Positions 38,418-47,575 of a DNA stretch of 64,000 nucleotides are shown here, one piece after another; the stretch's first letter is position 1, and every line of letters begins with the position of its first letter. The position numbers were made by a program, and so were the translations under genes. Source of the DNA: Amycolatopsis sp. 2-15 (GTDB lineage: Bacteria; Actinomycetota; Actinomycetes; Mycobacteriales; Pseudonocardiaceae); the NCBI RefSeq assembly GCF_030285625.1, contig NZ_CP127294.1, positions 5,428,501 through 5,492,500 on the forward strand. Reading direction: 5' to 3'. The notes below the pieces were generated by a model. That model was not told the origin of the DNA, did no database searches, and worked only from the letters and a program-made list of their open reading frames with translations.

Positions 38418-39221
38418 GTGAACGGTGCGATCGGGTTCGGGCCCGCCCTGGTTGTCGTCCTGGTTGTGCTCACGCTGGCGGGGGCCGGGGTGGTGCGCTT
38501 CGGTGGGCTGGGTCAAGGCCGGGCGGTGCTGGTGGCGGCGGTCCGCGCGGTCGCGCAGCTCGCGCTCGTGTCCCTGGTGATCACGGTGATCCTGCGGTCG
38601 GGCTGGCTCACCGGACTGTTCGTGCTGCTGATGTTCGCGATCGCCGTCGTCACGTCGGCCTCTCGCATCGGTGTGCCGCGCCGGATCGGCTGGGTCGCGC
38701 TGGCGCTGGCCTCGGGCGTCGCTCCCGTACTGGCACTGGTGCTCGCTTCGGGAGTCGTGCCGCCGCAACCGATCACGGTCGTGCCGATCGCCGGCATCGT
38801 GATCGGCGGGACGATGACCGCCACGTCGCAGTCGGCGCGCCGCGCGCTCGACGAGCTCGCCCAGCGCCACGGCGAGTACGAAGCCGCGCTGGCGCTGGGT
38901 TTCCTGCCCCGGCTGGCCGCGCTGGAGATCTGCCGTCCGTCGGCCGGGCAGGCCCTGATCCCGGCGCTCGACCAGACGCGCACAGTCGGGCTGGTGACGC
39001 TGCCGGGCGCGTACGTCGGCCTGCTGCTGGGCGGCGCGGGCCCGATCCAGGCCGGAATCGCGCAGGCGCTGGTGCTGATCGGGCTGCTGGCCGCGGAGTC
39101 CGTGGCCGTGCTGACGACGGTGCAGCTCGTCGCGGCGGGGTTCATCCGCCGCGACGAGCTGCACCGTCGGTGGACCTTCGCGTGGGCGCCGCGGCGTCAG
39201 CCGAGCGGGGCCGCCAGGTGA
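38418..39221 (+). CDS. FetB/UPF0014 family ABC permease
   Basis: 267 residues with about seven membrane helices; the family blocks are RAVAQLALVSLVITVIL and IAGIVIGGTMTATSQSARRALDEL, then ALALGFLPRLAALEICRPSAGQALIPALDQTRTVGLVTLPGAYVG. E. coli FetAB exports iron. The ATPase partner FetA is not adjacent here. GTG 38418 is chosen because CAGGAT ends exactly 7 nt upstream (leaderless); it overlaps the convergent phosphatase gene by 25 nt. Confidence 0.88.
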   Translation: MNGAIGFGPALVVVLVVLTLAGAGVVRFGGLGQGRAVLVAAVRAVAQLALVSLVITVILRSGWLTGLFVLLMFAIAVVTSASRIGVPRRIGWVALALASGVAPVLALVLASGVVPPQPITVVPIAGIVIGGTMTATSQSARRALDELAQRHGEYEAALALGFLPRLAALEICRPSAGQALIPALDQTRTVGLVTLPGAYVGLLLGGAGPIQAGIAQALVLIGLLAAESVAVLTTVQLVAAGFIRRDELHRRWTFAWAPRRQPSGAAR

Positions 39222-39883
39222 GCGGTGTCGTTGAAGCGCCGCACCAGCCACCGGTCGCCCTGCACCACGAGGTGGGAGATGGAGCCGTTGTCCGCGCCCA
39301 GGAACGCGAAGCGGTCGACCGCCCGGCTCGCCTGCGCGAACACCTCGCCGATCACGCCGCCGTGGGTGAACACCGCGACGCGGCGGTCGGGGTTGGCCTC
39401 GGCGATCCGCGTCAGTGCCCGGCGGATGCGCAGGCCGAACGCCTCGTCGGACTCCGCGCCCGGGATCACTTCCCAGCGCTGCTCGGTCCAGAGCCGGTCG
39501 ACGATCGGGTGGCCTTCGGTCGTGTACTGGCGGAAAAGCCCGTTCTCCCAGTCACCCAGGTGGATTTCGCGCAGTTCGGGCACGACTTCGGGTGTGAGGC
39601 CGAGCTTCTCGGCGAGCGGCGCGGCGGTCTGCACCGTGCGCCGCAGCGTCGTGACGTAGAGCGCGTCGATGCGCTCGCCCACGAGCCGCTCGCCGATGCG
39701 GAGGGCGTGGTCGCGGCCTTCGGGTGCGAGGTCGGGATCGGCCTGGCCGTCGACGAGGTCGAACGGTGCGCTGATCCGCGCGGGCGCGGATTCTCCGTGG
39801 CGCACCAGGAAGATCTCGGTCGCTCCCGGCGGGGGGCTGAACCGGTGCTGGCGGTATTCGACTTCCTGCTCGGGCGTGCTCAT
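39197..39883 (-). CDS. Histidine phosphatase family (PGAM-like) protein
   Basis: 228 residues with the RHG motif FLVRHGESAP near residue 25, the second catalytic His in FTHGGVIGEV and supporting Arg in TTLRRTVQTA. Broad phosphatase or phosphoglycerate-mutase-like chemistry; substrate not inferable. TAGGGT ends 7 nt before ATG 39883, so it is probably leaderless. Confidence 0.9.
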   Translation of the reverse strand: MSTPEQEVEYRQHRFSPPPGATEIFLVRHGESAPARISAPFDLVDGQADPDLAPEGRDHALRIGERLVGERIDALYVTTLRRTVQTAAPLAEKLGLTPEVVPELREIHLGDWENGLFRQYTTEGHPIVDRLWTEQRWEVIPGAESDEAFGLRIRRALTRIAEANPDRRVAVFTHGGVIGEVFAQASRAVDRFAFLGADNGSISHLVVQGDRWLVRRFNDTAHLAAPLG

Positions 39884-39923
39884 GGCCCCGACCCTATCCG
39901 GGCCGGGTTGCCGGCCGGGGTCC

Positions 39924-41798
39924 TCAGCCCAGCTGTTTGTCCACGAAACACCAGCGCCACGTCTCACCTGGTTCGAAGCTGCGCATCACCGGGTGGCGGC
40001 TGTCATGGAAGTGCAGCGTCGCGTGCTTGCGCGGCGAGGAGTCGCAGCACGCGACGTTGCCGCATTTGACACACATGCGCAGGTGCACCCAGGTCGTCCC
40101 TTCCTCGATGCAGGCCGGGCACACGTCCACCGCGCTCGGTTGGACGTCGCGCCACGGGTGCGCCAGGTGCTTGCACGAACGCGCCGTGATCGCCGGCGTG
40201 CTCAGCTCCCGCTCGACCTCCAGCGCCGACTCCTCGACCCGGTCGAGCATCGACTCCTCGATGTCGAGCCGGGCCAGCACGCGGCGCAGCACGGTGTCGT
40301 CGGCCGTGCCGTTGTCGCGCGCCAGCAGGAACTGCTCGCGATCGACCTCCATCAGCTGCAGGCGCAGCCGCCGGTAGGCGTCGCTGGGGGTCTCGGCGAG
40401 CGCGCTCTGGCGGCCGAGCTGCTCCCACGCCGAGTTGGCGCGATAGGTGAGGCGGTCGCGCAGCCGTTCGAGGATCTCCGGCGGGTCATCCGGGGTGGTG
40501 ATCTCGTCGAGCTTCGCGAGCGCGGCCCGGGTCATGTCGTTGACCACGGCGGCTTCCTGCAGCGCGTCCTCGGCCGGGTCGGGCCGGGGCAGGCGCAGGC
40601 GCCGGATCAACGGCGGCAGCGTCATGCCCTGTACCACGAGGGTGCCGGCCACGACGACGAACGCCGCCAGTACCAGCACCGCGCGCTGCGGAGTGTCGGC
40701 CGGCAGCACGAAGGCCGCCGCGAGCGTGACCACGCCGCGCATGCCGGCCCACGCGATCACCGTCGAGTAGCGCCAGGGCCAGATCTTCGCCTTCGTGGTG
40801 AACCGCGCGGTGATGCGCTTGTACACGCCGATGCCGATCAGCCACACCACGCGCGTCACGACCACCGTGCCCAGCACCGCGGCGCAGATCCCGACGAGCT
40901 CCCACACCGACAGCCCGGTCTTGGACACCTCGATGAGGATCCGCCGCAACTGCAGGCCGATCAGCAGGAAGACCATGTTCTCCAGGAGGAACTGCACCGT
41001 CTGCCAGTTGAGCCGCGACGCCAGCCGCGTGGAGCCGGACAGGATGCGGGGTGACTCGTGGCCCAGCATGAGGCCGCAGACCACCACGGCGAGCACACCC
41101 GAGCCGTGCACGACCTCGGCCACGAGGTAGGCGACGAACGGCACGGCGAACGACAGCGCCGTGTCCGTGACCGGTTCTTCCAGCCGTTTGCGCAGCTGCG
41201 TCGCGATCACGCCGATCAGCAGGCCGACCACGACCCCGCCGACCGCGGCGAGCAGGAAGTCGAGCCCGACTTGCCACAGGCTGATCGACCCGGCGATGGC
41301 CGCGATCGCGGTGCGCAGCGTGACCAGCGCGGCCGCGTCGTTGAAGAGGCTCTCGCCCTCCAGTAGCCGCACGAGCTTGCGCGGCATGCCGACCCGGCGC
41401 GCGACCACGCTCGCCGCCACCGCGTCGGGCGGCGCGACCACGGCGCCGAGCGCGATGCCCGCGGCCAGCGGCAGGCCCGGCACCACGGCCCAGGCGACCA
41501 CCCCGACCCCGAACGCGGTGAATACGACCAGGCCGATCGACAGGGTCAGGATCGGCCCGCGCAGCTTGTTGAACGCGACCAGCGACGTCTGGATCGACGC
41601 CGAGTACAGCAGTGGAGGCAGCAGCCCGATCAGCACGACCTCGGGGTCGAGCTGGTAGTCGGGCACGCTGGGGACGAACGACGCCGCGACCCCCACCGCG
41701 ACCAGACACAGGGGCGCCGACCAGTCCAGGCGCCGCGCGATGACCGTGACGACGAGAACCGTCACGACCAGCGCCACCAATTCCGCCGCGATGTGCAC
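39924..41798 (-). CDS. CPA1-type Na+/H+ antiporter with C-terminal UBP-type zinc finger
   Basis: 624 residues. About 12 membrane helices form the antiporter: PPDAVAASVV is the unwound-helix motif, EGESLFNDAAAL holds the ion-binding Asp, and WAGMRGVVTLAAAFVLP is the conserved late helix. A charged helical region follows, and the last 80 residues are a ZnF-UBP domain with the Cys/His ligands in SCKHLAHP, VCPACIEEG, RMCVKCGNVACC and HFHDSRHPV. GTG 41798 is the likely start; more upstream starts lie in the divergent promoter region. The zinc finger may sense a partner or C-terminus of a protein. Confidence 0.9.
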   Translation of the reverse strand: MHIAAELVALVVTVLVVTVIARRLDWSAPLCLVAVGVAASFVPSVPDYQLDPEVVLIGLLPPLLYSASIQTSLVAFNKLRGPILTLSIGLVVFTAFGVGVVAWAVVPGLPLAAGIALGAVVAPPDAVAASVVARRVGMPRKLVRLLEGESLFNDAAALVTLRTAIAAIAGSISLWQVGLDFLLAAVGGVVVGLLIGVIATQLRKRLEEPVTDTALSFAVPFVAYLVAEVVHGSGVLAVVVCGLMLGHESPRILSGSTRLASRLNWQTVQFLLENMVFLLIGLQLRRILIEVSKTGLSVWELVGICAAVLGTVVVTRVVWLIGIGVYKRITARFTTKAKIWPWRYSTVIAWAGMRGVVTLAAAFVLPADTPQRAVLVLAAFVVVAGTLVVQGMTLPPLIRRLRLPRPDPAEDALQEAAVVNDMTRAALAKLDEITTPDDPPEILERLRDRLTYRANSAWEQLGRQSALAETPSDAYRRLRLQLMEVDREQFLLARDNGTADDTVLRRVLARLDIEESMLDRVEESALEVERELSTPAITARSCKHLAHPWRDVQPSAVDVCPACIEEGTTWVHLRMCVKCGNVACCDSSPRKHATLHFHDSRHPVMRSFEPGETWRWCFVDKQLG

Positions 41799-41880
41799 GG
41801 GGTAATCATGACTCGCGCCCGGCCTCGGGCGCTCGCGGGACACGGAACTCGCCGCTGGCGTGGTCACTAGGCTGGCCCGC

Positions 41881-43302
41881 GTGACGACGGTGGAGACGCG
41901 AGCCGGTGCGGTGCGTGGCGAAGTGCGCGACGGGGTCGGGTATTTCCTGGGCGTGCCCTACGCCGAGCCGCCCGTGGGTCCGCTGCGGTTCCGGCCGCCG
42001 CGACCGGTCGGCAGCTGGACCGGCGTCCGCGACGCGACGCGGTTCGCCGCGCGGGCCCCACAGCCGGAGGTGACCGGGCGCGGGTTCACCGGCGAGGAGG
42101 ACTGCCTCCACGTCAACGTCTACGCGCCGGCCTCGCCCGGGCCGTACCCGGTGCTGGTGTGGATCCACGGCGGTGGCGGGGTCTTGGGCTCACCGCACCA
42201 GTTCGACGCGTCGGCCTACGCGCGCCGCGGCGTGGTCGTGGTGACCGTCGGCTATCGCCTCGGGGTGCTGGGCATGCTGCGGCTGCCCGGCGTGTCCGAG
42301 GGGAATCTTTCGCTGCACGACCAGGTGCTCGCGCTGGAGTGGGTGCGCGACAACGTGGCGGCGTTCGGCGGCGATCCGGAGCGGGTGACGCTCGCCGGGC
42401 AGTCGAACGGCGGGCGCACGGTCGGCACGCTGCTGGCCGTGCCGCGGACGCGGGGGCTCTTCCACCAGGCGATCGTGCAGAGCGGCACGGGCGTCGGCTC
42501 GGTCGTGCACACGCCGGCCGAGGGTGAGGCCGTGGCGGCGGCGCTGCTGGCCGACCTCGGCGTGTCCGCGGGTGAACTCGCCACGTTGCCGGTGACACGG
42601 ATCCTCGAGGCACAGCAACGGGTCGCGGCCGCGTCGGGAAAACTCGTGACCTACCGCGTGATCGTGGACGGCGACCTGCTGCCCCGGTATCCGGGTGAAG
42701 CCGTGGCCGACGGCGCCGCCCGACACGTGCGGGTGCTCACCGGCACGACGGCCGACGAGCAGGACCTGTTCTCCTGGCTGCAGACCGGCCGCGCGAAGCT
42801 GCTGGGCACCGGCTCGACGATGCTCGACGACGAGACGATCGCCAAGGGCGTCGCCGCCTACCGCGAGCTGCTGCCCGGCTGGCCCGAGGACCAGCTGCGT
42901 AACCGCGTGCGGACGGCCGGCGACTGGTGGCGGCCCGCCATCCGGCTGGCCGAGGCGCAGCACGCCGCGGACGGCACCGCGTGGATGTACCGGCTCGACT
43001 GGCGGATCGCGCCGCGCGGCAAGGGGCTCGGCGCCGTGCACGGGCTCGACCTGCCGCTGATGTTCGACGACATCGGCAACAAGAACTGGCGCTTCCTGTT
43101 CGCGCTGGCGAAACCGGATCCGGCTCGGTTGCAGGCGATGGCGACCCAGATGTTCGACGTGTGGGTCCGCTTCGTCGCGACGGGCGACCCGGGCTGGGCA
43201 CCGTACGAGCCCGGCGCGCGGATCACGCGGCTGTTCGACGACGTGAGCACGACCGTGTCCGATCCGGACGCCGGGCAACGCCGGCTGTGGGATGCCCTCT
43301 GA
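41881..43302 (+). CDS. Type B carboxylesterase/lipase family protein
   Basis: 473 residues with carboxylesterase hallmarks: YFLGVPYAEPPVG, EDCLHVNVYAP, the oxyanion sequence VWIHGGGGVLG, and LEWVRDNVAAFGGDPERVTLAGQS. The nucleophile Ser175 sits in GQSNGG rather than the usual GESAGG, with Gln for Glu and Asn for Ala. The catalytic His is probably in the VHGLDLPLMF region. TAGGCT ends 7 nt before GTG 41881, so it is leaderless. Confidence 0.9.
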   Translation: MTTVETRAGAVRGEVRDGVGYFLGVPYAEPPVGPLRFRPPRPVGSWTGVRDATRFAARAPQPEVTGRGFTGEEDCLHVNVYAPASPGPYPVLVWIHGGGGVLGSPHQFDASAYARRGVVVVTVGYRLGVLGMLRLPGVSEGNLSLHDQVLALEWVRDNVAAFGGDPERVTLAGQSNGGRTVGTLLAVPRTRGLFHQAIVQSGTGVGSVVHTPAEGEAVAAALLADLGVSAGELATLPVTRILEAQQRVAAASGKLVTYRVIVDGDLLPRYPGEAVADGAARHVRVLTGTTADEQDLFSWLQTGRAKLLGTGSTMLDDETIAKGVAAYRELLPGWPEDQLRNRVRTAGDWWRPAIRLAEAQHAADGTAWMYRLDWRIAPRGKGLGAVHGLDLPLMFDDIGNKNWRFLFALAKPDPARLQAMATQMFDVWVRFVATGDPGWAPYEPGARITRLFDDVSTTVSDPDAGQRRLWDAL

Positions 43303-43322
43303 AACCGGGTCAGAGCGCAGGT

Positions 43323-43706
43323 TCAGCCGGCACTGACGTAGAACCACTGGCCCGCTTCGCGGACGAAGCGGCTGTTCTCGTGCAACGTGTCGTCGTGGCC
43401 GCGGAAGCGGTAGTGCGCGCGGAACTCGACGGTGCCCTCGTTCTGCAGCAGCCCGCCGCCGGTACCGCCGAGGATGTCGAGGCCGGTCCACTCCTGGCCG
43501 TCGTCGAGGCGCAGCCGCTTCGGGCGGGTGTCCGGGTGCCAGGTCGCCAGCAGGTACGCGGGATCGGCGACGGCGAACGCGCTGTAGCGCGAGCGCATCA
43601 GCAGCTCGGCGGTGGGCGCGGTCTGGCGGCTGTCGTGGAAGCGGCCGCAGCACTCGGCGTAGAGCTGGGGCAGGCCGCAGGGACAGCGTGGGTCAGCTGC
43701 CGGCAC
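43323..43706 (-). CDS. YchJ family SEC-C zinc-binding protein
   Basis: 127 residues. The N terminus has the SEC-C-type metal motif [17 protein letters not shown], and the rest is the YchJ/UPF0225 domain ([43 protein letters not shown]). The function is unknown; Zn binding is likely. Start GTG 43706 overlaps the 3' end of rnhA by 14 nt, so the pair is co-transcribed. Confidence 0.9.
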   Translation of the reverse strand: MPAADPRCPCGLPQLYAECCGRFHDSRQTAPTAELLMRSRYSAFAVADPAYLLATWHPDTRPKRLRLDDGQEWTGLDILGGTGGGLLQNEGTVEFRAHYRFRGHDDTLHENSRFVREAGQWFYVSAG

Positions 43707-44163
43707 GCTTGACCCCGGCCTGGGCGGATTCCTGTGCGCCCTTCACGGCCAGCCGGTCGGCGCGCTCGTTCTCGGGCAGGCCGGCGTGGCCCTTGACCCA
43801 CAGCCACTCGACCTCGTGGCGCTCGCCCGCGGAGTCGAGGCGCTGCCACAGGTCGGCGTTCTTCACGGGCTGCTTCGCCGCGGTCTGCCAGCCGTTCTTC
43901 TTCCACCGCGGCATCCACTGCGTCACGCCGTTGCGGACGTAGGTGCTGTCGGTGTAGATCCGCACGACCGACGGCCGCGTGAGACTCTCCAGCGCCTGGA
44001 TCGGCGCCATGAGCTCCATGCGGTTGTTGGTGGTCACCGTGTCCGCGCCGCCGTAGAGCTCACGCTCGTGGCGGCCGTAGCGCAGGAAGGCGCCCCAGCC
44101 GCCAGGGCCGGGGTTGCCGCTGCATGCTCCGTCGGTGTAGATCTCCACGGCCTCTTCGCTCAC
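43693..44163 (-). CDS. rnhA: Ribonuclease HI
   Basis: 156 residues, normal length. The metal-binding acidic residues Asp11 ([12 protein letters not shown]), Glu50 ([10 protein letters not shown]) and Asp72 ([11 protein letters not shown]) plus the late ENERADRLA Asp are all present, as is the [13 protein letters not shown] basic strand with the catalytic His. It removes RNA from RNA-DNA hybrids. GTG 44163 follows TAGGGT by 6 nt, so it is probably leaderless. Confidence 0.96.
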   Translation of the reverse strand: MSEEAVEIYTDGACSGNPGPGGWGAFLRYGRHERELYGGADTVTTNNRMELMAPIQALESLTRPSVVRIYTDSTYVRNGVTQWMPRWKKNGWQTAAKQPVKNADLWQRLDSAGERHEVEWLWVKGHAGLPENERADRLAVKGAQESAQAGVKRAGS

Positions 44164-44184
44164 GCAGCGACCCTACCGAGCGCG

Positions 44185-45659
44185 TCAGGAGAAGTGGCGG
44201 AGGCTCGGCCAGAGTGCCGACCAAGCGGCCGTGGTCCCGGTGCACAGGGCGACGGGGGTGCCCTCTCGTCGTTGTCGATCCCGGTGTCCTGCACGGCGAC
44301 CTCGCGGCAGCCGGTGAACGCGCGGGCCGGGCGGTCGAACGCGCCGACGAGCACCACCGTCCCGTCCATCCGGTCGGGCGGCGGGCCCCAGTCGGCATAC
44401 GACATGTGGCCGGAATAGGGCGCGGGCAAGTCGTGGGCCGCGCCGTAGTGCTCGATCGCGCTCGCTTCGCCGTAGTTGCTGGTGAAGACCACGGCGTTGG
44501 CCTTCTCGGGAACCTGCCGCCACGCGTCGGAGACGGTCGTGACGAACCCCGGCCAGCCGATCTGCTCGCCCTGTTCCTTGTTGAGCGCGAGCACCGGGCC
44601 GAGTGCTTGCGCCGGCACGATCGGCAGCCCGATGGCGAGGGAGACCGCCGCCCCGAGCCCGGCGGCGACCAGCCACCACCGCCTCGCCCGGTGGCGCGCG
44701 AACCACTCCAGCGCGGGCTGCACGCCGGCCGCGGTGAGCAGCATCAGCAGCGGCAGCGAGTAGTACGGCTTGCCGCCGAGCGCGAGCAGGACGACGCAGA
44801 GGATCGGGTACGCGAGGGAGAACGAGCGCAGCCGCGGCGTCTTCCACAGCCGCACGATCCCGGCGATCCACACGGGCACCAGCGCGGGGGACAGGTAGGC
44901 GATCTGCAGCGGGACGAACATCAGGCGGTTCTCGGCGCCGTCGTTCTCGCTGATGCCGCCGGCGAAGGTGACCATGGGCCAGCCGTTCCGGGCTTCCCAG
45001 ACGAGCACGGGCGCGACCGCCGCGAGGGCGATGGCGGCGCCGGCCGCCAGCCACCACGTCCGGAACACCTTGCGGGGCCCCGTGATGCACACGGCGACGG
45101 CCAGCGCGAGGAGCAGCAGGGGCACGAGCCACTTGTTGAGCAGCCCGACGCCGGTCGCCGCGCCGATGGCGAGCCACCAGCGGCCGTCACCGGTCTTGAG
45201 CAGCCTGGCGGTGAACAGCCCCAGCACCGACCAGACGAGCATGTCGATCGTCGTGGTCGACAGCATGTGCGAGACGACGAGGACGTACCCCGACAGCGCC
45301 GTGACCACGGCGGTGATCACCTGGCCCGCGTACCCGGCCCCGAACTCCCGCGCGAGCAAGGCCAGGACGAGCGCGGTCGCCACCCCGGCCAGTGTCGCGA
45401 CCACCCGCAGCCCGGGCGCGGTGTCCCCGAAGAGACTCGTCGCGAGCCTCGCCAACGCCGGCGTCAACGGCGGCTGGTCCACGTACCCCCACGCCAGCCT
45501 GTTCCCGGCGGCGACGTAGTAGAACTCGTCGCGGTGGAAGCCATACCCGCCCGACAGCACCGTGAGCACCGCGGTCTGCACCAGCACCACGATCCCGACC
45601 CCGCCCGCCGCGAACGGCGCCCTGGTCCTGGCGGCTGTCTCCGAAGCGGTTTCCCCCAT
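44185..45659 (-). pseudogene. GT39/ArnT-like membrane glycosyltransferase, frameshifted near the C terminus
   Basis: Third GT39-type gene of the window: GYGFHRDEFYYVAAGNRLAW, then YVDQPPLTPALARLATSLFG, carries the active-site Asp-Glu pair, with about ten helices after it. In one frame the protein reads DTGIDNDE and then turns to low-quality sequence; in another the expected end GTPVALCTGTTAAWSALWPSLRHFS runs to TGA 44185. The switch is at 44264-44265, where one missing base would restore DNDEQGTPVALC. I read it as a one-base loss, most likely a sequencing error. The rest, about 460 codons, is intact. Confidence 0.75.
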
Positions 45660-45748
45660 GGCTTCCCCTCACCCGGCAGGGCGGATCGTAACGCTGCCGC
45701 GAGATCGACAGGGCCGACGTTTCCGACCCGAGACGTGCCGGGAGCGGG

Positions 45749-46684
45749 TCAGCGCGGCGACACGTCACGGATCGCCTGGACCACGGCGTCCGGCCGGAGC
45801 CAGGCGAGGCCCGAGTGCCCGGCATCGTCCAGGCGGCGGACTTCGGCCCGGGGGAGCGCGGTGGCCAGGTCGGTGTACAGCCGGTGCTTGGCCTGGTTGG
45901 ACTCGACCAGCGAGGCACGCGCCTCGGGCGGTACCAGCTCCTCGGCGAACCGGTCGACCCCCATGGCGGACAAGAAGATCAGCGACACGTCGGGGTCGGG
46001 CCCCGCGGCGCGGACCTCGCCGAACAGCCGCGGCAGGTTCATCGGTTCCCGCAGCGACTGCCGATACCGCGCACGGCTGAACCCCTGGTCCAGCAGTGGT
46101 TCGCGGATCTCGGCGGGCCAGCCGGCGAGTGCCCGGCCGAACGTGGCCCGGTAGGCGGTCCGCATCGTGTCCAGCTGCTCGGGTGAGAACAGGTCCTCGG
46201 TACTGGAGTTCCGCAGCAGCCGCGCCTTCTCCGCCGGCAGGTAGCCGACGATGTTCTCGTGTGTCGGGTCGAGCAGGACCAGGCCCGCGACCTCGCCGGG
46301 GAACCGCTTTGCGTAGAGCCGCGCGTACAGGCCGCCGAGTGAATGCCCGACGAGCACGTACGGGCCGGGGACGGCCGCGCTGCGCAACAGCTCGCGCAGG
46401 TCGTCGGTGACCTGCGTGCCGCTGCGGGGGAGAACTGCCGAGTCGCTCCAGCCGGTGCCGAGCCGGTCGTAGAGCACGCTCGTCGTGAACTCCGCGACGA
46501 GGTTGTGGACGTTCCAGTAGTACAGGCCGAACATGCCGCCACCGGCCAGGAACACCACGGGCGGCCCACCGGTGCCGGATCGGTGCAGCAGCATCGCTCC
46601 GCCGGGGACCGCGTAGCGCGTCCCCAACGGGGCCCCGCTTCCCGTGTCGTTCGCCATGCCCTGTGCTTCTGTCGTCGTCGCCAC
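45749..46684 (-). CDS. Alpha/beta fold hydrolase
   Basis: 311 residues with the alpha/beta-hydrolase triad: nucleophile Ser in VLVGHSLGGLYARLYA, acid in the FLSAMGVDRF region and His in LDDAGHSGLAWLRP; VFLAGGGMFGLYYW is the oxyanion loop. Role unassigned; it resembles lipases and peroxidase-like hydrolases. Start GTG 46684 is preferred because TATCTT ends 7 nt upstream; ATG 46657 is the alternative. It is divergent from the DUF1684 gene. Confidence 0.87.
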   Translation of the reverse strand: MATTTEAQGMANDTGSGAPLGTRYAVPGGAMLLHRSGTGGPPVVFLAGGGMFGLYYWNVHNLVAEFTTSVLYDRLGTGWSDSAVLPRSGTQVTDDLRELLRSAAVPGPYVLVGHSLGGLYARLYAKRFPGEVAGLVLLDPTHENIVGYLPAEKARLLRNSSTEDLFSPEQLDTMRTAYRATFGRALAGWPAEIREPLLDQGFSRARYRQSLREPMNLPRLFGEVRAAGPDPDVSLIFLSAMGVDRFAEELVPPEARASLVESNQAKHRLYTDLATALPRAEVRRLDDAGHSGLAWLRPDAVVQAIRDVSPR

Positions 46685-46777
46685 TCGCCCGAAGATATCG
46701 GCGCCCGCATGATGGGACGCGGAACAACGCCCGCGGCGCGGCGTTATCACCGGCACGGGTCGACGGAAGGGGCAAGC

Positions 46778-47572
46778 ATGACGGCGAGCACCAGGGACTT
46801 CACCCATGCCTGGTTGGACTGGAAGCTGCAGCGCGAGAAGGAGCTGGCCGACCCCTACGGCTGGCTGGCACTCGTGTCCCTCGACTGGCTGGAGGACGAG
46901 CCGCGCGGCTACGAGAACCTGCCCGGGAAGTGGTGGCAGGACGCGGAAGCCGCGTACGTCGACCCCGAAGGTGCCGACCTCGAGCACGAGGGCGAGAAGA
47001 TCACCGGCGTCAAGCGGATCGAGCTGGTGAACAGCGGCGCCGGGACGCGGGTGACAGCCGGGGCCGTCGAGGTGGAGATCGCCAGGCGGTCGGGGTACCT
47101 CATCCGCGTGCACGATCCCGAGGCACCGGTGCTCAACGGGTTCCGGGGTGTGCCGGCGTATGAACCGGATGAGAAATGGGCCATCGCAGGGCGGTTCGAG
47201 GCGTTCGAAGAGCCGCGGCCGGTCACGGTGGGGGCGGTGGTCGAAGGGCTGTCGCACGTGTACACCGCGCCCGGCAAGGTCCGGTTCACCCACGAAGGCG
47301 CCGAGTACACCCTCACCGCCTTCAACGGGCGCGAAGGCGGCTTCACGATCCTCTTCACCGACGCGACCAGCGGCGTCACCACCTACGCCGCCAACCGGTC
47401 GCTCGCCGTGGACAAGCCGGACGAGCAGGGCCGCGTCACGCTGGACTTCACGAGGGCCCGCAACCTGCCCTGCGCGTTCACCGACTTCGCGACCTGCCCG
47501 CTGCCGCCCGAGGGCAACCGGCTCCCGTTCGCCGTGGAGGCGGGGGAGAAGCTGCCCTACGAGCGGCAGTAG
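46778..47572 (+). CDS. DUF1684 domain-containing protein
   Basis: 264 residues of the DUF1684 family: WLDWKLQREKELADPYGWLALVSLDWLEDEP at the N terminus and LPCAFTDFATCPLPPEGNRLPFAVEAGEK at the C terminus, which is the family's conserved C-P-x-PP-x-NRL signature. No signal peptide or membrane helix. GGAAGGGG lies 5 nt before the ATG. The function is not established. It converges on the enoyl-CoA hydratase gene. Confidence 0.87.
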   Translation: MTASTRDFTHAWLDWKLQREKELADPYGWLALVSLDWLEDEPRGYENLPGKWWQDAEAAYVDPEGADLEHEGEKITGVKRIELVNSGAGTRVTAGAVEVEIARRSGYLIRVHDPEAPVLNGFRGVPAYEPDEKWAIAGRFEAFEEPRPVTVGAVVEGLSHVYTAPGKVRFTHEGAEYTLTAFNGREGGFTILFTDATSGVTTYAANRSLAVDKPDEQGRVTLDFTRARNLPCAFTDFATCPLPPEGNRLPFAVEAGEKLPYERQ

Positions 47573-47575
47573 ACC

